Below are positions 35,230-47,315 of a DNA stretch of 64,000 nt, in pieces; positions within the stretch are counted from its first letter, which is position 1; each line of letters starts with the position of its first letter. The stretch is from Cycas panzhihuaensis. Its lineage: Eukaryota; Cycadophyta. The DNA is taken from the NCBI GenBank assembly GCA_023213395.1, contig CM041465.1, positions 8,494,001 to 8,558,000 of the forward strand, in the 5' to 3' direction. The notes under the pieces are model-generated. The model was not told the DNA's origin. It worked only from the letters and a program-made list of their open reading frames with translations, and ran no database searches. A program made the translations under genes and the position numbers.

Positions 35230-38195
35230 AGATATGCTTATGGGTAAATGGAAGCCACATCATACCTCTTTAGGCTTCTACACCCTAGGTATATCACTCA
35301 TAGGTGCATCACTACCCCTTATTACCCCCATAGGCATGCCTCCACTAGTGACCATACTAGGGACTTACCCCCATAGGATACCTCAAGTCTCTTTTGGTTA
35401 TCCTGCATTAGCCCCTTCTTTCCTTATAGGGTCTTGTTAGGGTGTTGTATTATCCCAAAACCTTCTTTTAGATTAATCCTCCCACTTCTAAGGCTCTTAG
35501 TTCAAGATGTGAATGTGACACTTCTCTCATCACCTACACAACCTTCCTCCTTCAGAAGTAGAGCCCTCTTACTCTTCCATTGGTGCATTTGATCCAAGGT
35601 CACCAATGAAAGGGTACCTATTAGATTAGGCTTATCATTCCTTTTCTTTTGATTGGCATCACCTTGATACTTCTTATCCCCATCAAGATCTAGCCAAGAA
35701 GGTGATGATCCAACCTATTACCTAGATGACTAAACAAAAGCTCATCCAGACCTTCCCCTTTTTCCTATGCATGTCATAGGAGGTTCGTTCCCTATGGACC
35801 CCTCTTACTCTAGTGAGAAGACTCCTATAGATCATCCCATGAGCTCTAGTCATTATGAGGAATCCTTTGCCTTATATGAGCAAGCAGGCACTTCTCCAAG
35901 AGATGTAGTGGAAGCATTGAGGTATTGCTTTAAAGATGTAAGTGATCAACTTCCTCTTAAGTAATTGGAGTGCTTCCTTTAGAGCACAACATCCTCTTCT
36001 TCTACCACTATCCCACCTACATCATCTTAACCTATATATTCTTCACCTACGGGGCCCACTCCTATGGTTCCCATACCCATGAGTGCTTCCTTGACTCAGG
36101 GGATACCTCATGGTATGCTAACTTCCTAAATGGGGTCAAGCATACCTCATTTGTAAATAGCCATATCACAATCAATGATTACTTATATCCCCTTGATCCC
36201 ACTTATGATCCCTTTATATTCTCATGGCTTCAAATATAGGGGATCTGTTCCTATTTACCCTTGTCCACAACCCATGGACACTTCACTCTACGTGCCCCTA
36301 GGATATATATTATAGCCTTAGGGGTATGGGGGAATAAACCCCCTCCCTACTTATGGGGTTGACCTGCTCCACCCCTATGGGGTTGCCCCTCATGCAGAGG
36401 GCCTTGTGGGAAAAATCGAATCCCTTACCTTACAACACTCATGACATGTGCTACTTCATATGTAGCTACTCCACAATAGGGATCTTCTCTCCCTCACATC
36501 CTATGTTCCTATGAGACTACCTCTTTAGGGGCATACCTATAATTTTCTACTGCACATGTGGTATGCCCTCATGGTGGGTTGAGACCTTCTCGCATGTCCC
36601 CTTACATGGCACATCCCCACATGGGAATGATCCCTTCTAATTAATCAGGAGGAAACTCACATCGTCCTTATGGTTATTCCCCCCTACCTCTTGCATGATA
36701 GAAGCCAATATCTCTATCCATCTCATTCTTCTTCCCAAGTTGATTTGCAAGCATAATTAGGGGTCTATCCCTTTATTGACTACCATTTATCCCCTCTATC
36801 TATCAAGCCCTTAGGAGCAACCTACTGCCTCATACCCTTAAAGTACTTAAATTTAATAGTACTTCTTCACAGGACCCAACTGAACACGTTAAGGGCTTTG
36901 CCATGGCATGTATCAATTATTAGGCTTATGATCATATTTTGATGAAACTATTCCCAAGATCCCTTCAAGGAGATACTTTGAAGTGGTTCTATAGTCTCCC
37001 CATTTATTTTATTTTTACTTTCCAATAGTTAGCTAATGAGTTCATCAACTATTTTGATGCGGTTAGAGCCCTTTTATTACTAAAGCCCTTTTATCACTAA
37101 AATGAGGCCACAATGAACTTAATCATGACTTTGTGAGGTGATTCCATGATCTCCTTCATTCCTCCAAGGCCACTTTACCTAAATAGTTAAAGAAAGATAT
37201 CTTTACCAATGCCTTTTACCTTAAGGTACATATGGAATTCCTCAAGATGGAGGTGATGACATGTGACTTTACTATAACTAAATGCTTGGTATTGGAAGCT
37301 ATTAAGATATAAGTAGGTCTTAGGAAGCCCCCCAGGAAATTGTAATGCCATAAGGTAGCCTTCCCACTATATGACCAAAAGGGTTAATAATAGTCTTTAA
37401 GGCTTCTTACTGGTACAACCGATAGGACATTGAATTTGAACTTAGATCCTCTTACTTCAGTTGCATATTTCTTCAAACATATGGTTAGAGAGTTGAAACT
37501 TCAATCAACTTAAACCTCCTTAGAATCACATCTACCTATGCACCTGACATCTCAAATCCTACCACCCAAGGGTGGAGGTTCTTAGACTTCTTACAAGAGG
37601 AAGGCAAAACCCTCTCCTAAGAAGAAGTGGTGTTCCATGCATAGAGAATACCTATATGAGGATTTACAATGTTGGTTGTAATACCCTAAACTCATACCAC
37701 GATATGATTCCTCCCCTTAGAGAGCTTCTAAGTTTAATCTAGAATAACCTATTCACTAGGATCCTTTCCTAAACCATTAGGAATAAGATCAATCTACCCA
37801 AAATAGGAAGGTAAGGAATATGAGGTAATTTGCTACTCTTTCATCTAGCCAAGATGAGGGAAAGAGGCCAAGGGATCTGTCCCCTCTAATAAGCCCTAGA
37901 TCCCATCATCCTTCATTCTCTTAACTTAAGAACAAGGGGAAGAGAGTAATCTAGATGCTTGTAACAACCCATGTGTGCCCTATTACATGGTCTCAAGCTA
38001 TAAAGGAGGTAGTAAAGGCCTCTACTTCACAATAAAAACCTCTGGTAAATAACTTACCTACATAGATTCCTATGGTCTCTAAGATCATCCCCATCCATCT
38101 AGGATGTTATGACTTTTGAAAGGAACATCCTCAACCCATTAGAAAGGGGAAGGCCTTTTCCATCATTGAGGAGCTTCACATAGTGTTCATAGGTA
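35230..38195 (+). pseudogene. F gag (Tat-lineage Gypsy)
   Basis: The N-terminal part (35230-36780) is rich in Pro, Tyr, Gly and Ser. A short coiled stretch, RDVVEALRYCFKDVSDQ, is readable at about 35905. The capsid core is clear from 36855: FNSTSSQDPTEHVKGF, then DHILMKLFPRSLQGDTLKWFYSLP, the Gypsy gag domain signature. Near 37630 CSMHREYLYEDLQC resembles the family's zinc-binding Cys-His-Cys element. Stops at TAG and TAA are frequent. The frame leads toward protease but is cut by element E at about 38196. Confidence 0.75.
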
Positions 38196-38197
38196 GG

Positions 38198-38700
38198 TTT
38201 AAACTATTTTGTAACTAGTTATAAGAATTGAAACTAAAATTTAATATGTAAGTTCTTAAACTAGAGATAATATAATAAATAAATTAGAAAGGCAAAGCAT
38301 CACATATACACTAGATATAACATGGTAAAACCCTAGAAGTATGTTAGAGAAATATGTACATAAAAAAGGTATCAATCTTTATTATCTAAGAATGGAGAAA
38401 TATATATAATTTATAGCAGAATACTTACATTAGCAACAACCAATTGCCTCTACTCCTTAATGAATGACCCCAATTCTCTTTACAGTTTAGTATGTTTTAT
38501 AGTATTAGCTTTTTAGGTTAGAGACTAGTACTCTCGAACCCCCCATTTATTGGGGGGGTGGTTTTAGCATCCCCTGCACCCTCTAACCAAGGGAGGCTCT
38601 CACCCCCCTTGGATCCTCCTATGAAAGTTTGGTAGGAAAATAATGTTACTAACCTATCAAAAATTTTGCCTCTAAAACATTGTTGTCACATTATCTAATA
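38198..38700 (-). repeat. 3' LTR of E (about 503 bp)
   Basis: It aligns with 42729-43342 but lacks about 110 bp present there (roughly 42975-43085). A polypurine tract complement (ATCTCCACCTT) follows at 38701. Confidence 0.8.
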
Positions 38701-38849
38701 ATCTCCACCTTGAAAATAATTTACCTGATACCATTCTTAGACCATTCATCATATTTTTTATAAACTAAGAGAAGTCAAACATCATTTGAACTTCTCCAAT
38801 AGTACTAGTTTTATGAACATGTCAATATAATTTTATTTTATGTTAATCT

Positions 38850-39560
38850 TCTCAAGTGCCACTCCACCTACTTCCATAACCTGTCTAACAAAATGGTACT
38901 TAAGAGTAATATATTTTTTTCTACTATGATAAGATGGATTCTTTGCTAAGTAAATAACACTTTGACTATCATAAAACATCTTTATCTTTTTTTATTTCCT
39001 TCTAAGCTCAACCAATAGACCCTGCAACTAGATTGCTTCCTTATAAGCATGTGTTTTAGTACATATTCTACTTTTGTAGTTGATAATACAATTATATTCT
39101 ATGATTTTGATATCTAACTAATTGGACTATTTGTAAGAGTAAACACATAACTTGAAGTAGACCTTCTCTTATCTAAATCTCCTACAAAGTCTAAATCAAT
39201 ATATCCACAAATATGATTGCTTATACCACCAAAGATGATGCAATAGTCACTTATACCTCTCAAGTATTGAAGCACCCATTTCACTATTGTCTAATATTCC
39301 TTTCCTATATTTGCCGTAAACCTGCTAACTATGTTGACTATATGTGAAATGTTAGGTCTTGTATATACCATTGCATACATCAAACTTTTCACTATACTAA
39401 TATAAGATGCACAAGATATATAATCCTTTTCTTCTTCACTACTAGGACTCATACTTAAAGAAAGCTTGAAATGGGAAGCCAACAGGATACTAATTGATTT
39501 CACATTTGCCATACCAAATTTGGTTAGCACTTTCTCCACATATTTCTACTATGATAACCA
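38850..39560 (-). pseudogene. E RNase H and RT C-terminus
   Basis: The open piece 39291-39539 encodes VLTKFGMANVKSISILLASHFKLS and LMYAMVYTRPNISHIV, a Copia landmark between RT and RNase H. To the left the RNase H region is broken by stops; a Y-AECKAIWLQGLL-like trace is seen near 39000-39040. Confidence 0.75.
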
Positions 39561-40320
39561 TAGCTTACCATTTTTCCTGTCTCTATGTATCTCTATGCTT
39601 AACATTTATTTTATAGCTCATAGACTCTTCATATTAAAAGTCCTAGCCAATTGAGCCTTTACCTTGTTGATTTTTTCCATACTCTTGCTTGTAACCAGTA
39701 TGTCATCAATATACAATACCAAGATAATGAATAAGCTATTATCTAAGAATTTAAAGTAAACACAATGATCATACTCACTTCTTTTGAAATTTTGGCTCTC
39801 TATGAAGGCATCAAACTTCTTGTACCATTGCCTAGGTGATTACTTCTAGCCATATAATGATTTCTTGAGCCTACAAATAAGTCTTTTCCTTCCATCCTAT
39901 ACAAACCCTTCTAGCTAATCTATATAGATCTCCTCATCTAAATCTCCATGGAGAAAAGTTATTTTTACATCTAACTACTCCAACTCCAAATCAAGAGAAG
40001 TTAGCAATGTTAATAGAACTCAAATTAAAAAATGTTTAACAACTGGTAAAAAGATCTCATGAAAATCAATACCTACTTTTTGTGAAAAACCTTTAGCCAC
40101 CACTCTTGCCTTATATTTATCAACCTTTCCATCAACATCTATTTTCTTCTTGAAAACCCACCTACAACCAATAATCTTCTTACCATATGGAATTTCTACC
40201 AAGTCCCATGAATTATTTCTCTTTAAAGCATCTATCTCTTTTTGCATAGTCCTCTTCCACTTCTCACTATGGATATCATCTACTGCTTCCTAATAGCATC
40301 TAAGCTTACCATCATTAGAA
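39561..40320 (-). pseudogene. E reverse transcriptase
   Basis: The N-terminal piece 40020-40247 reads EIDALKRNNSWDLVEIP, KIIGCRWVFKKKIDVDGKVDKYKARVVAKGFSQ, a textbook Copia RT start. The catalytic box near 39700 reads LYIDDILV, so both Asp residues of this YVDD equivalent are intact. Frameshifts and stops lie between. Confidence 0.85.
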
Positions 40321-41500
40321 ACCAAAGTAATAAAAATAAAAGGGCTATACCTATCATGTAGATGAATAACTTGTATAGATCTTCTAATAGTTGGTGGAGG
40401 AGTGTCCACATACACCTATAAATCTACTATAAATTCATCTTCAGAAAGCTTTTCCTACTTTTTCATTTCCAAAGATGGCTACGTCTTAAGTTTGATCTAT
40501 TGATGTTTAGCTTTCTACTCCTATTTTACTTCAACTTATACACTGTCTAATTTTAGAAAAAGAGATTCATCAAATACAACATCTTTGTTAATAGTGATTT
40601 TGTGGGTAGTAGGATCCCACAACCTGTATCCTTTCATACCATCTTTATCACCATAACCAACAAAGATACATCTCTTGGATTTCAAGTCTAACTTCAAACA
40701 TTGATTTTATTAGTCAAGGTATAAGCATCATAACCAAAAAAATTTAAATTTAAATAATCACATGGATGTCCAATCCATACCTCTTTAGAAATCTTGTAGT
40801 CTATTGCAAGTGATGGTGACCTATTTACTAAATAACAATATATTTGAATAGCTTCTAGCCATAATCCCTACTCTACTCTTGTATTACTCAGTATGCTTCT
40901 TGCTCTCTTCAAGAGTGTCCTATTCATACACTTAGCTATGCCATTCTACTGTGAATTATAGCTACTAGTTTTATGGCTTTCGATCTAAACTTCTCTATAA
41001 TAATTATCAAACTCCAAGGAGTTGAACTCACCTCCATTGTTAGTTCTTAAAAATTTGATTGACTCGCTAGTGCTCTTCTCAACCAGAGCCTTGAACTACT
41101 TAAACACACTAAAAATTTTAGATTCTCATTTCAAAAAACAAACCTATATCTTTCTAGAGTAATCATCTATAAATGTGATAGAGTATACTAATCTTCCATA
41201 AGATATTATAGGGGCTAGTTCTCATACATCTGAATGTACATAATCTAGAACACCTTTACTAATGTAAGTACCTACTTTAAACTTGATTCTACACAACTTT
41301 TTAAAAATATAATATTTATAAAAAGTCAAATCTAAAAACTGCAAGTTAGGAAGCAACTTATGGTTCATTAACACCTTAAGTCCTCTCTCACTCATGTGCC
41401 CAAGTCTTTGATGCCATAATTGAGCTAGATCTTTTGTAGTATTTAATGATCTAGCTGTATGGATAACATCTATATTTTCCACCAAAATATAAAGGTTTCT
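40321..41500 (-). pseudogene. E integrase and linker
   Basis: The zinc-binding pre-integrase part lies in the open frame 41222-41731: LWHQRLGHMSERGLKVL, then a decayed C-x2-C (reading Tyr-Lys-Tyr-Tyr), and LDYVHSDV containing the first catalytic Asp. The core and the C-terminal region (near 40640-40720) continue with stops. Confidence 0.8.
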
Positions 41501-41840
41501 TTTCTTTAAGGATTTAATAATAACCAAAGCACCCTTTAACACCTTCAAGACTCCTTCATGACCTGTGTACTTATAACCACCAGAATCTAGTTCACTCAAG
41601 AAAATTAGATTCCTTTTCAGATTAGGTACATGTCTAACTTCAATTAATATTTCCACTACACCATCAAATATTTTAATTCGGATGCTACTAATACCCACTA
41701 CCTTACAGGAAACTTTATTTCCTATAAGCACACCACCACCATTAAGAAGTTAGACACATGTCATATGAAGCACCCGAATCCAATAACCAATCATAATGAT
41801 AATGGAAAACATTATAAGAAACTAAGACATCATCCTTAAC
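41501..41840 (-). pseudogene. E protease
   Basis: The frame at 41222-41731 starts just after the catalytic site and reads MLIGNKVSCKVVGISSIRIK, VRHVPNLKRNLIFLSELDSGGYKY, a strong match to the TNT1-type protease C-terminal half. The catalytic Asp region, around 41750-41800, lies in a broken frame. Confidence 0.75.
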
Positions 41841-42660
41841 ATGATCTTCCTTTTTCTAGAACTCCTTCTTTTTATAGTAATCCTTCTTGAGATGACCTAT
41901 CTTATTACAATGCCAACATTTGATTTTACTCTTCTTGCCTTTTGACTTTGACCTTAATATATTCCTAGAGCTTTATCCTCTCTCAATTATTTTACCTTCT
42001 ACTGTTATAGCTTCTAGTATGGAGGTTTTAAGATTAGACTTCCTCCTCACCTCTTCTATCAGTAAATCACTCATAACAGAATCATACTCTAATTCATCTA
42101 TAATATTAAAACTAATTGAGATGACAATATTATCCTAAGATTCTAGCAATGAACATAATAATGTAACAACCTTGTCCTCATCCTCAATCTTGATATCAAT
42201 ATTATCTAATTGACAAATATAAGTATTAAAAATATTTAAATGATTAGGAATTTTTATGCCTTCCTTCACCCAAAATAATTATAATTGTCTCTTTAAGGAG
42301 ATTTAATTTGTCACCAATTTGGTCATGTGAATACCTTCCAATTAGGTCCATAATCTTGTTATTGCCTTCTTCCCTATGATGTTAAATAAAACTTCATCCA
42401 CTAAGCACAATCGTATTATTGTAAGAGCCCTTTTGTCTAGATCATCCCATTCATCATTGTCCATCCCTTTAGGTTTCTTTGATTTACCTTCTAGAGTTCT
42501 GTATAATCTCAATTATACATGAACATCATATGCTTTTAGCTTCCATAACTCGAAGTTATTCTTACCATTAAATTTCTCCACCTCAAACTTTGCATTCATC
42601 AGGTTTTTCTATTTAGTATAAAAAAAGCTAATACCTAAATCTTCACAAACTCACTGCAAA
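41841..42660 (-). pseudogene. E gag
   Basis: On the minus strand a zinc knuckle reads CWHCNKIGHLKKDYY near 41890-41930; the last Cys of C-x2-C-x4-H-x4-C is now Tyr. N-terminal gag helices lie toward 42600. The plus-strand frame 41920-42135 is a shadow. Confidence 0.7.
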
Positions 42661-42728
42661 AATAAAAATGGTTGTAATATCACTTGTTTAGAAAACTGGA
42701 TCCTAATAACTAGAAACTGCCACCAAGA

Positions 42729-43342
42729 TCTAAACTATTTTGCAACTAGTTACAGGAATTGAAACTAAAATTTAACATATAAGTTCTTAAACTAGAGATA
42801 ATGTAATAAATAAATAAGAAAACTAAAACATCACATATACACTAGATATAACATGGTAAAACCCTAGCAGTATGCTAGGGAAACATCCAGATAGGAAAAG
42901 TATTAGTCTTTATTATCTAAGAATAGAGAAATGTACATAATCTATAAAAGAATACTCATAACAATAATAACTAACCACCTCTACTTCTCATAGTACATCC
43001 AATACATTAAATATAATCAACATAATGAAAAAACACTCTAAATAGGGTTATATAAGAGAGTCATACAAGGCACAAATCTTAACCATCAAATCTAGGGTAT
43101 TTTTAATGAATGATCTTGATTCTCTTTATAATTTAGTATGTTTTATAGTGTTAGATTTTTAGGTTAGGGGCTACCACCCTCAAACCCCCTATTTATAGGG
43201 AGGTATTGGTATCCCCCATACCCCCTAGCCAAGGGGGGCTCTTGACCCCTTCAAATCCGCCGACAAAAGTTTATAGGGGAAACTATGCTACCAACCTATA
43301 AAAATTTTTGCCTCCAAAACATTGTTATCATATTATCTAATA
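42729..43342 (-). repeat. 5' LTR of E (about 614 bp)
   Basis: This longer LTR copy includes about 110 bp (near 42975-43085) missing from the left copy. It ends at 43342 on the element's own 5' end with TATTAGATAAT, and Tat protease sequence of F follows. Confidence 0.8.
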
Positions 43343-44640
43343 CCATTAGCACTACCCCTTCACCATTACTATTGATACCCTAGATTTCACATTGAAGAGG
43401 ATCGTTGTAGACAACTTGTCTTTGGCTAATGCCATACACATATTCATGGTGGAAAAGCTAGGTATAGGGGCCCTTAAACTGGTCCCCTAGAGGTGCTAAG
43501 GCTACAACGATAGGGAGAAAGCACCCCTAGGAATGGTAACACTCTCATTTACCTTAGAAGATAAAATAACATAAACATATATAGTGGTCCTTGATATTGA
43601 TATGTACTACAACCTATTGTTAGGTCATTTATGGATTGACTAGATGGGAATCATTTGCTCTATTAGATGGGGGCAACTCAAGTTTTCTAATTAAAGGTAA
43701 ATAAAGATCATTACTCAAGAGCCTCCTCCTAGCTGATCACCTCATCAACCATGCTAAGAAATCTTTAAGATAATCGATGAGGCTAGGGATCCATTTGACC
43801 CATCATTTTCTAATTATATTTATATTAAAAACCCCTAGGAAGAGGGGGATACACATCCATCTCAACTAAATTTGATTTATTTTATCCCCATTAGTATAGG
43901 GAGTTATGGGTATTTATCCGTCTTGAGTAACCTAGAGTCTAACAATGACTATGAGGAATCCTCCCATTGAATCTCTATTCTTAACATGTAAAGGGGGCAT
44001 CCCCTCATCCCTTTGTGTATCCTATGTCCTAGCATAGGACCCACACTAAGATGGAGGACCTTTACTCATCCAATATAGTAGAGCATCCTCCTATTTTATT
44101 TCAATGCCCACATACTATTAGCCTACTAAAATACATGGACCCCCAACCTATTTATCAATATTCTACCATGGGAGACCCTTAACCCTCGTTATCCTCCAAA
44201 GATGATGTGGACATTGAGTCTTTCTTCTCTAAATGAGTCTATCATTTATAATCCTGATCCTAGCCAATATTTTCCTCTATGAGATGGAATATGGCATCAT
44301 AGGAGGATGAACTCTAACTCTTTGAAGGAGTCCCTCCACGATGTTGACTAGCTCGATGATCGTTACGAGCTAGTCACCCCCCACTTACTTCCCAATCTTT
44401 ACTCAATAGGACTAGGATAGATTGCTTTAAGAATAATAAAGCTTTGTTGGAACATCTAGTGGGAGCCATACCTAACATACCTTTAAGATAATACAAACTT
44501 GGTTTTTGGAAGTGTTTGGCTATTGGATCATCCCTAGCTAAGCTAAACCAATCAATGACTTCTCCATGTCTACTAGTTAACAAAGCTCCTTTCTACTTTG
44601 AGGAAGGGAATGCCATGTGTGTAGGGGTAATTAAGGACAT
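43343..44640 (+). pseudogene. F protease and pol linker (Tat lineage)
   Basis: The frame reads KRIVVDNLSLANAIHIFMVEKLGIGALKLVP, then LGMVTLSFTLEDKI and VVLDIDMYYNLLLGHLWID. This is the Gypsy Tat retropepsin: the catalytic loop (normally VDNGSALNI) reads VDNLSLANA, so the Gly is lost. The stretch 43750-44640 is linker with many stops. Confidence 0.75.
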
Positions 44641-44865
44641 CATTACCGCCCCTAGTAAGGTCATCAAGGTTGGAGCATAATGCCCTCCTCAACAAATGGA
44701 GAAGTATACCCAGTTGTTTCAAGAGTTCTATGACGTTTCACATGGGACTATTCAAATATGAAGGGTATAGACCTTAGTGTCATTACTCATAACCTTACCA
44801 CCATCTTGGGTGCTCATCTTGTGAGACAAAAGTAGTACCCCTTACAACAAAAAGTAATTTCTATA
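44641..44865 (+). pseudogene. F reverse transcriptase remnant
   Basis: Readable pieces are QLFQEFYDVSHG (for EFxDVFAW) and MKGIDLSVITHNL, ending near a LVRQK stretch, the Tat RT N-terminus. Then the frame passes within a few codons into integrase core sequence, so the RT palm, thumb, RNase H and integrase zinc domain are missing. Confidence 0.75.
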
Positions 44866-45641
44866 GAGTATTTTACCAAGTAGGACAAGGTCATCTCCTT
44901 ATCTTTAATAACATGCAAAACTCTTACCACCTTCATATACGAGCATATTATCTGTCGATTTAGGGTCCTTGATATCCTCATTATGAATAATGGAACCCTA
45001 TTTTGTAATAAAGAGATAGATGAGCTTTGCAAGAGATTCAAGATCTCTCATAAGACTTCATCCCCTTATTACCCTTAGGCCAATGGTCAAATTGAAGCTT
45101 TTAATAAAACTTTAATTAATATTATCAAGAAGACCATCACCTAAACCCAAAAGGATTACCACATCTAGTTTTATTCAACCTTGTGGGCCTATCAAACTTT
45201 AGTTCAAATAGTCATGAGAATGATGCTATTCTCCCTGGTCTATGGGTCTAAAGTGGTATTGCCCTTAGAGTTCAAAATTCCCTCCTTAAGGGTATCCCTC
45301 AAAGGGTTTATTGATGAGAAGTGGCCATGCCAAGCTCACCTCCTCAACCTTAAAGCTTTGGATGAAAACCACTTGGCAATATACTAAGCTAATTTAGCAT
45401 GCAAATCTAGGGCACAAAGGATGCATGACAAACACCTGTGCCTTTGCCCTTAATCCCTGAGGATAAATTCCTCAAGTTAGAATATTTATATGATTGATTG
45501 TCTAAAGTTGGCCCTAAATAGATGGGTCTTTTTATAGTCCTTAAGAGTCTTAACAACAATTCATATATGATCACCACATTAGAGGGCCTCAAGTTTAACA
45601 AGGTTGTAAATGGAAAATTCCTAAAGAAGTTTTATGACTGA
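44866..45641 (+). pseudogene. F integrase
   Basis: Near 44985 the frame reads IMNNGTLFCNKEIDELCKRFKISHKTSSPYYP, then TAG for Gln, then ANGQIEAFNKTLINIIKKT with the third catalytic Glu present. The open piece 45181-45384 reads LWAYQTLVQ and FSLVYGSKVVLPLEF, the conserved segment after the core. The end reads VNGKFLKKFYD with TGA at 45639-45641, matching KRFYS at the end of M1. The second catalytic Asp (DNG) now reads Asn. Confidence 0.8.
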
Positions 45642-46143
45642 ATCCATTTCTCCCTAATAGAAAAGGGGTCAACTTCCCTCTACTCTAAAATAAACCTAAA
45701 ATATCCTTTGTCTATGATGTTGATTATCTTTATAGGGGAGATGGTACATATTCAAGCTTTATGATGTTTTCATTCATTGTGAGGGGTAGCAATGCCTCCC
45801 CTTGAGAGATCCAACCACCCCTCTCAATGAGTCAAGCTTTCTTTCAGTCTATGAGTGGTGGAAGTTCCCCTATAAGGGAGACATCCCTATTCTTACATTT
45901 AATCTCCCTATTGATCCACAACTATAGGCTAGATCCAACACTATGGGGGCAACTTTATTCAACTACAAATGCAAATTATCACCCTAAAAGAGCAAAAAAT
46001 AATAAAACCTATCACTCTTTAAAGACCTTTGGGTTATCCATACCCATTGATTCCTTTTTCTTCTAATTCCCTTGATGGCATCCTAAGATCTAAGAGAGCC
46101 TAGATTTCTTTTGTCTTGGGTATGAGCACCTCAATATGAGGTC
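45642..46143 (+). other. F spacer, first part (left of D)
   Basis: Non-coding sequence after pol. It resembles the M1 spacer in parts (CTCTAAAATAA(A/G)CCTAAA). It ends AGGTC, the target duplication of D, and continues at 53781. Confidence 0.6.
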
Positions 46144-46441
46144 TGAAAAGGGTTAATGTCACAAGGTCATTACATTAGTTAATTATTTCAAAAAAGGGTT
46201 TTAAATAAACTTTAAATTAGATCACTTAAGTGAAATTCACTTTCATGTGCACTATGTATAATTTCATTTCACCTAACTCTAATGCTTCCTCTTTCAATAT
46301 AAAAGTAAAAGCTTAATGGAGGAGATTTATTCTTACCTCCATATTTTATGAGAGCTACTTTCTTTCTCTCAAGTCTCTCTTGTTCCTATGTTTGCCTTTG
46401 TGTTTAGTGTATGGAGATGAAGGATAGATCCACTCTTTTCA
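46144..46441 (+). repeat. 5' LTR of D (298 bp)
   Basis: It starts TGAAAAGGGTTAATG and ends CACTCTTTTCA. CAATATAAAAGTAAAAGC near 46294 is a candidate TATA-box region. Target duplication AGGTC occupies 46139-46143. Confidence 0.95.
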
Positions 46442-46443
46442 TG

Positions 46444-46455
46444 TGGTATTAGAGC
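46444..46455 (+). promoter_or_regulatory. Primer binding site of D
   Basis: TGGTATTAGAGC differs from the standard initiator tRNA-Met site by one C-to-T change and begins two bases after the LTR. Confidence 0.9.
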
Positions 46456-46973
46456 TTGCTTCCTTCATATTCCTCACTTACACTTGAAATAGAGACATCA
46501 CTTCCTTTAGCCCCATAATCCATGTGGTGAAGGAGACTGTGAAAGTGAATTTAGAAATATTTTCAAGTTATTATGATAGCATATTTTGTATTATTTACTT
46601 TTCCTTTCTCTTTTGTAGATTTGGAAACATAATACAAGGAGTTGTAAGGCCCAAGGATTCTAATCCTTTGGTGTCCATTCATGCTATCTCATTCTTCTTT
46701 TTCTTTTCCCCTTTTTTGTCCATTTAACAAGGGGAAATGCTGCCAAAATGTTTCTAGCATTTAGAAGAATGATTGTAAGGGGAGGTTTTACCCATTTTTT
46801 TTAAAAGAATTTTGAGTCATTTAAAATATCCATCATTGTATGCTCTCACCTTACCCATATTGGGATCTTGGTGATCAAAAAATGATGGAAATTTCATATG
46901 GTATCATGTGTTAATGAGATATTAGCAAGCTAAAATTTCTGCAGAAATACAATTTGATTATTGAACTTCTAGG

Positions 46974-47315
46974 TCTGCAAAATATTCTACAAAGCTCCAA
47001 TTGATGTTATTCTAATTGTCAAAGATAAGGCTCTGAGTCTACTTTCTAGCATAAAAATTAGCACCCAATTTGGATGTCATATAAGGAAGTTATTGCTGTT
47101 TTAGTGAACAACATTTATTTTTAGTAAGAATTTTAGAAAATTATAATTTCCTAACTTCGTGGGGCTGCTAAAAGCTTTCTGGAACTCATTTGGACTTGAT
47201 TCCACTTTCTAAAGATGAAGCTCTGAATCTAGTTTGCATCACAAAAATTATCACTCCATTTCAATATTGTGGGAGAAAGTTATTGTTGATTTAGTGAAGA
47301 CTACTTTCTTTTATA
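46974..47315 (+). repeat. Diverged tandem duplication, period about 190 bp
   Basis: AAAGATAAGGCTCTGAGTCTA at 47021 recurs as AAAGATGAAGCTCTGAATCTA at 47211. Both are followed by a CAT-A-AAAATTA-CAC-C-ATTT stretch and by AGTTATTG-TG-TTTAGTGAA. The units are now quite different, so the duplication is old. Confidence 0.75.

Larger units (their letters stand above)
38196..43342 (-). mobile_element. Element E: minus-strand Copia of TNT1/Tork type, inside F
   Basis: E has two direct LTRs (about 38198-38700 and 42729-43342), a polypurine tract beside the left one and gag, protease, integrase, RT and RNase H in Copia order. The protease-integrase segment resembles TNT1-94-like Pol. It splits F: Tat gag ends at its left edge and Tat protease starts at its right edge, both on the plus strand. 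The LTR starts read TATTAG rather than TGTTAG. I could not fix a target duplication or recognise an initiator-Met primer site; the sequence beside the right LTR reads TGGTGGCAG on the minus strand. Confidence 0.8.

Noticed and set aside
41920-42138. Plus-strand frame of 72 codons rich in Leu and Ile
   Set aside because: It overlaps the minus-strand E gag including its zinc knuckle, so it is a shadow and not a membrane protein.
46524-46727. Frame of 67 codons after the D primer site
   Set aside because: It lies in the D leader, is hydrophobic only because of T-rich sequence, and has no recognisable family.
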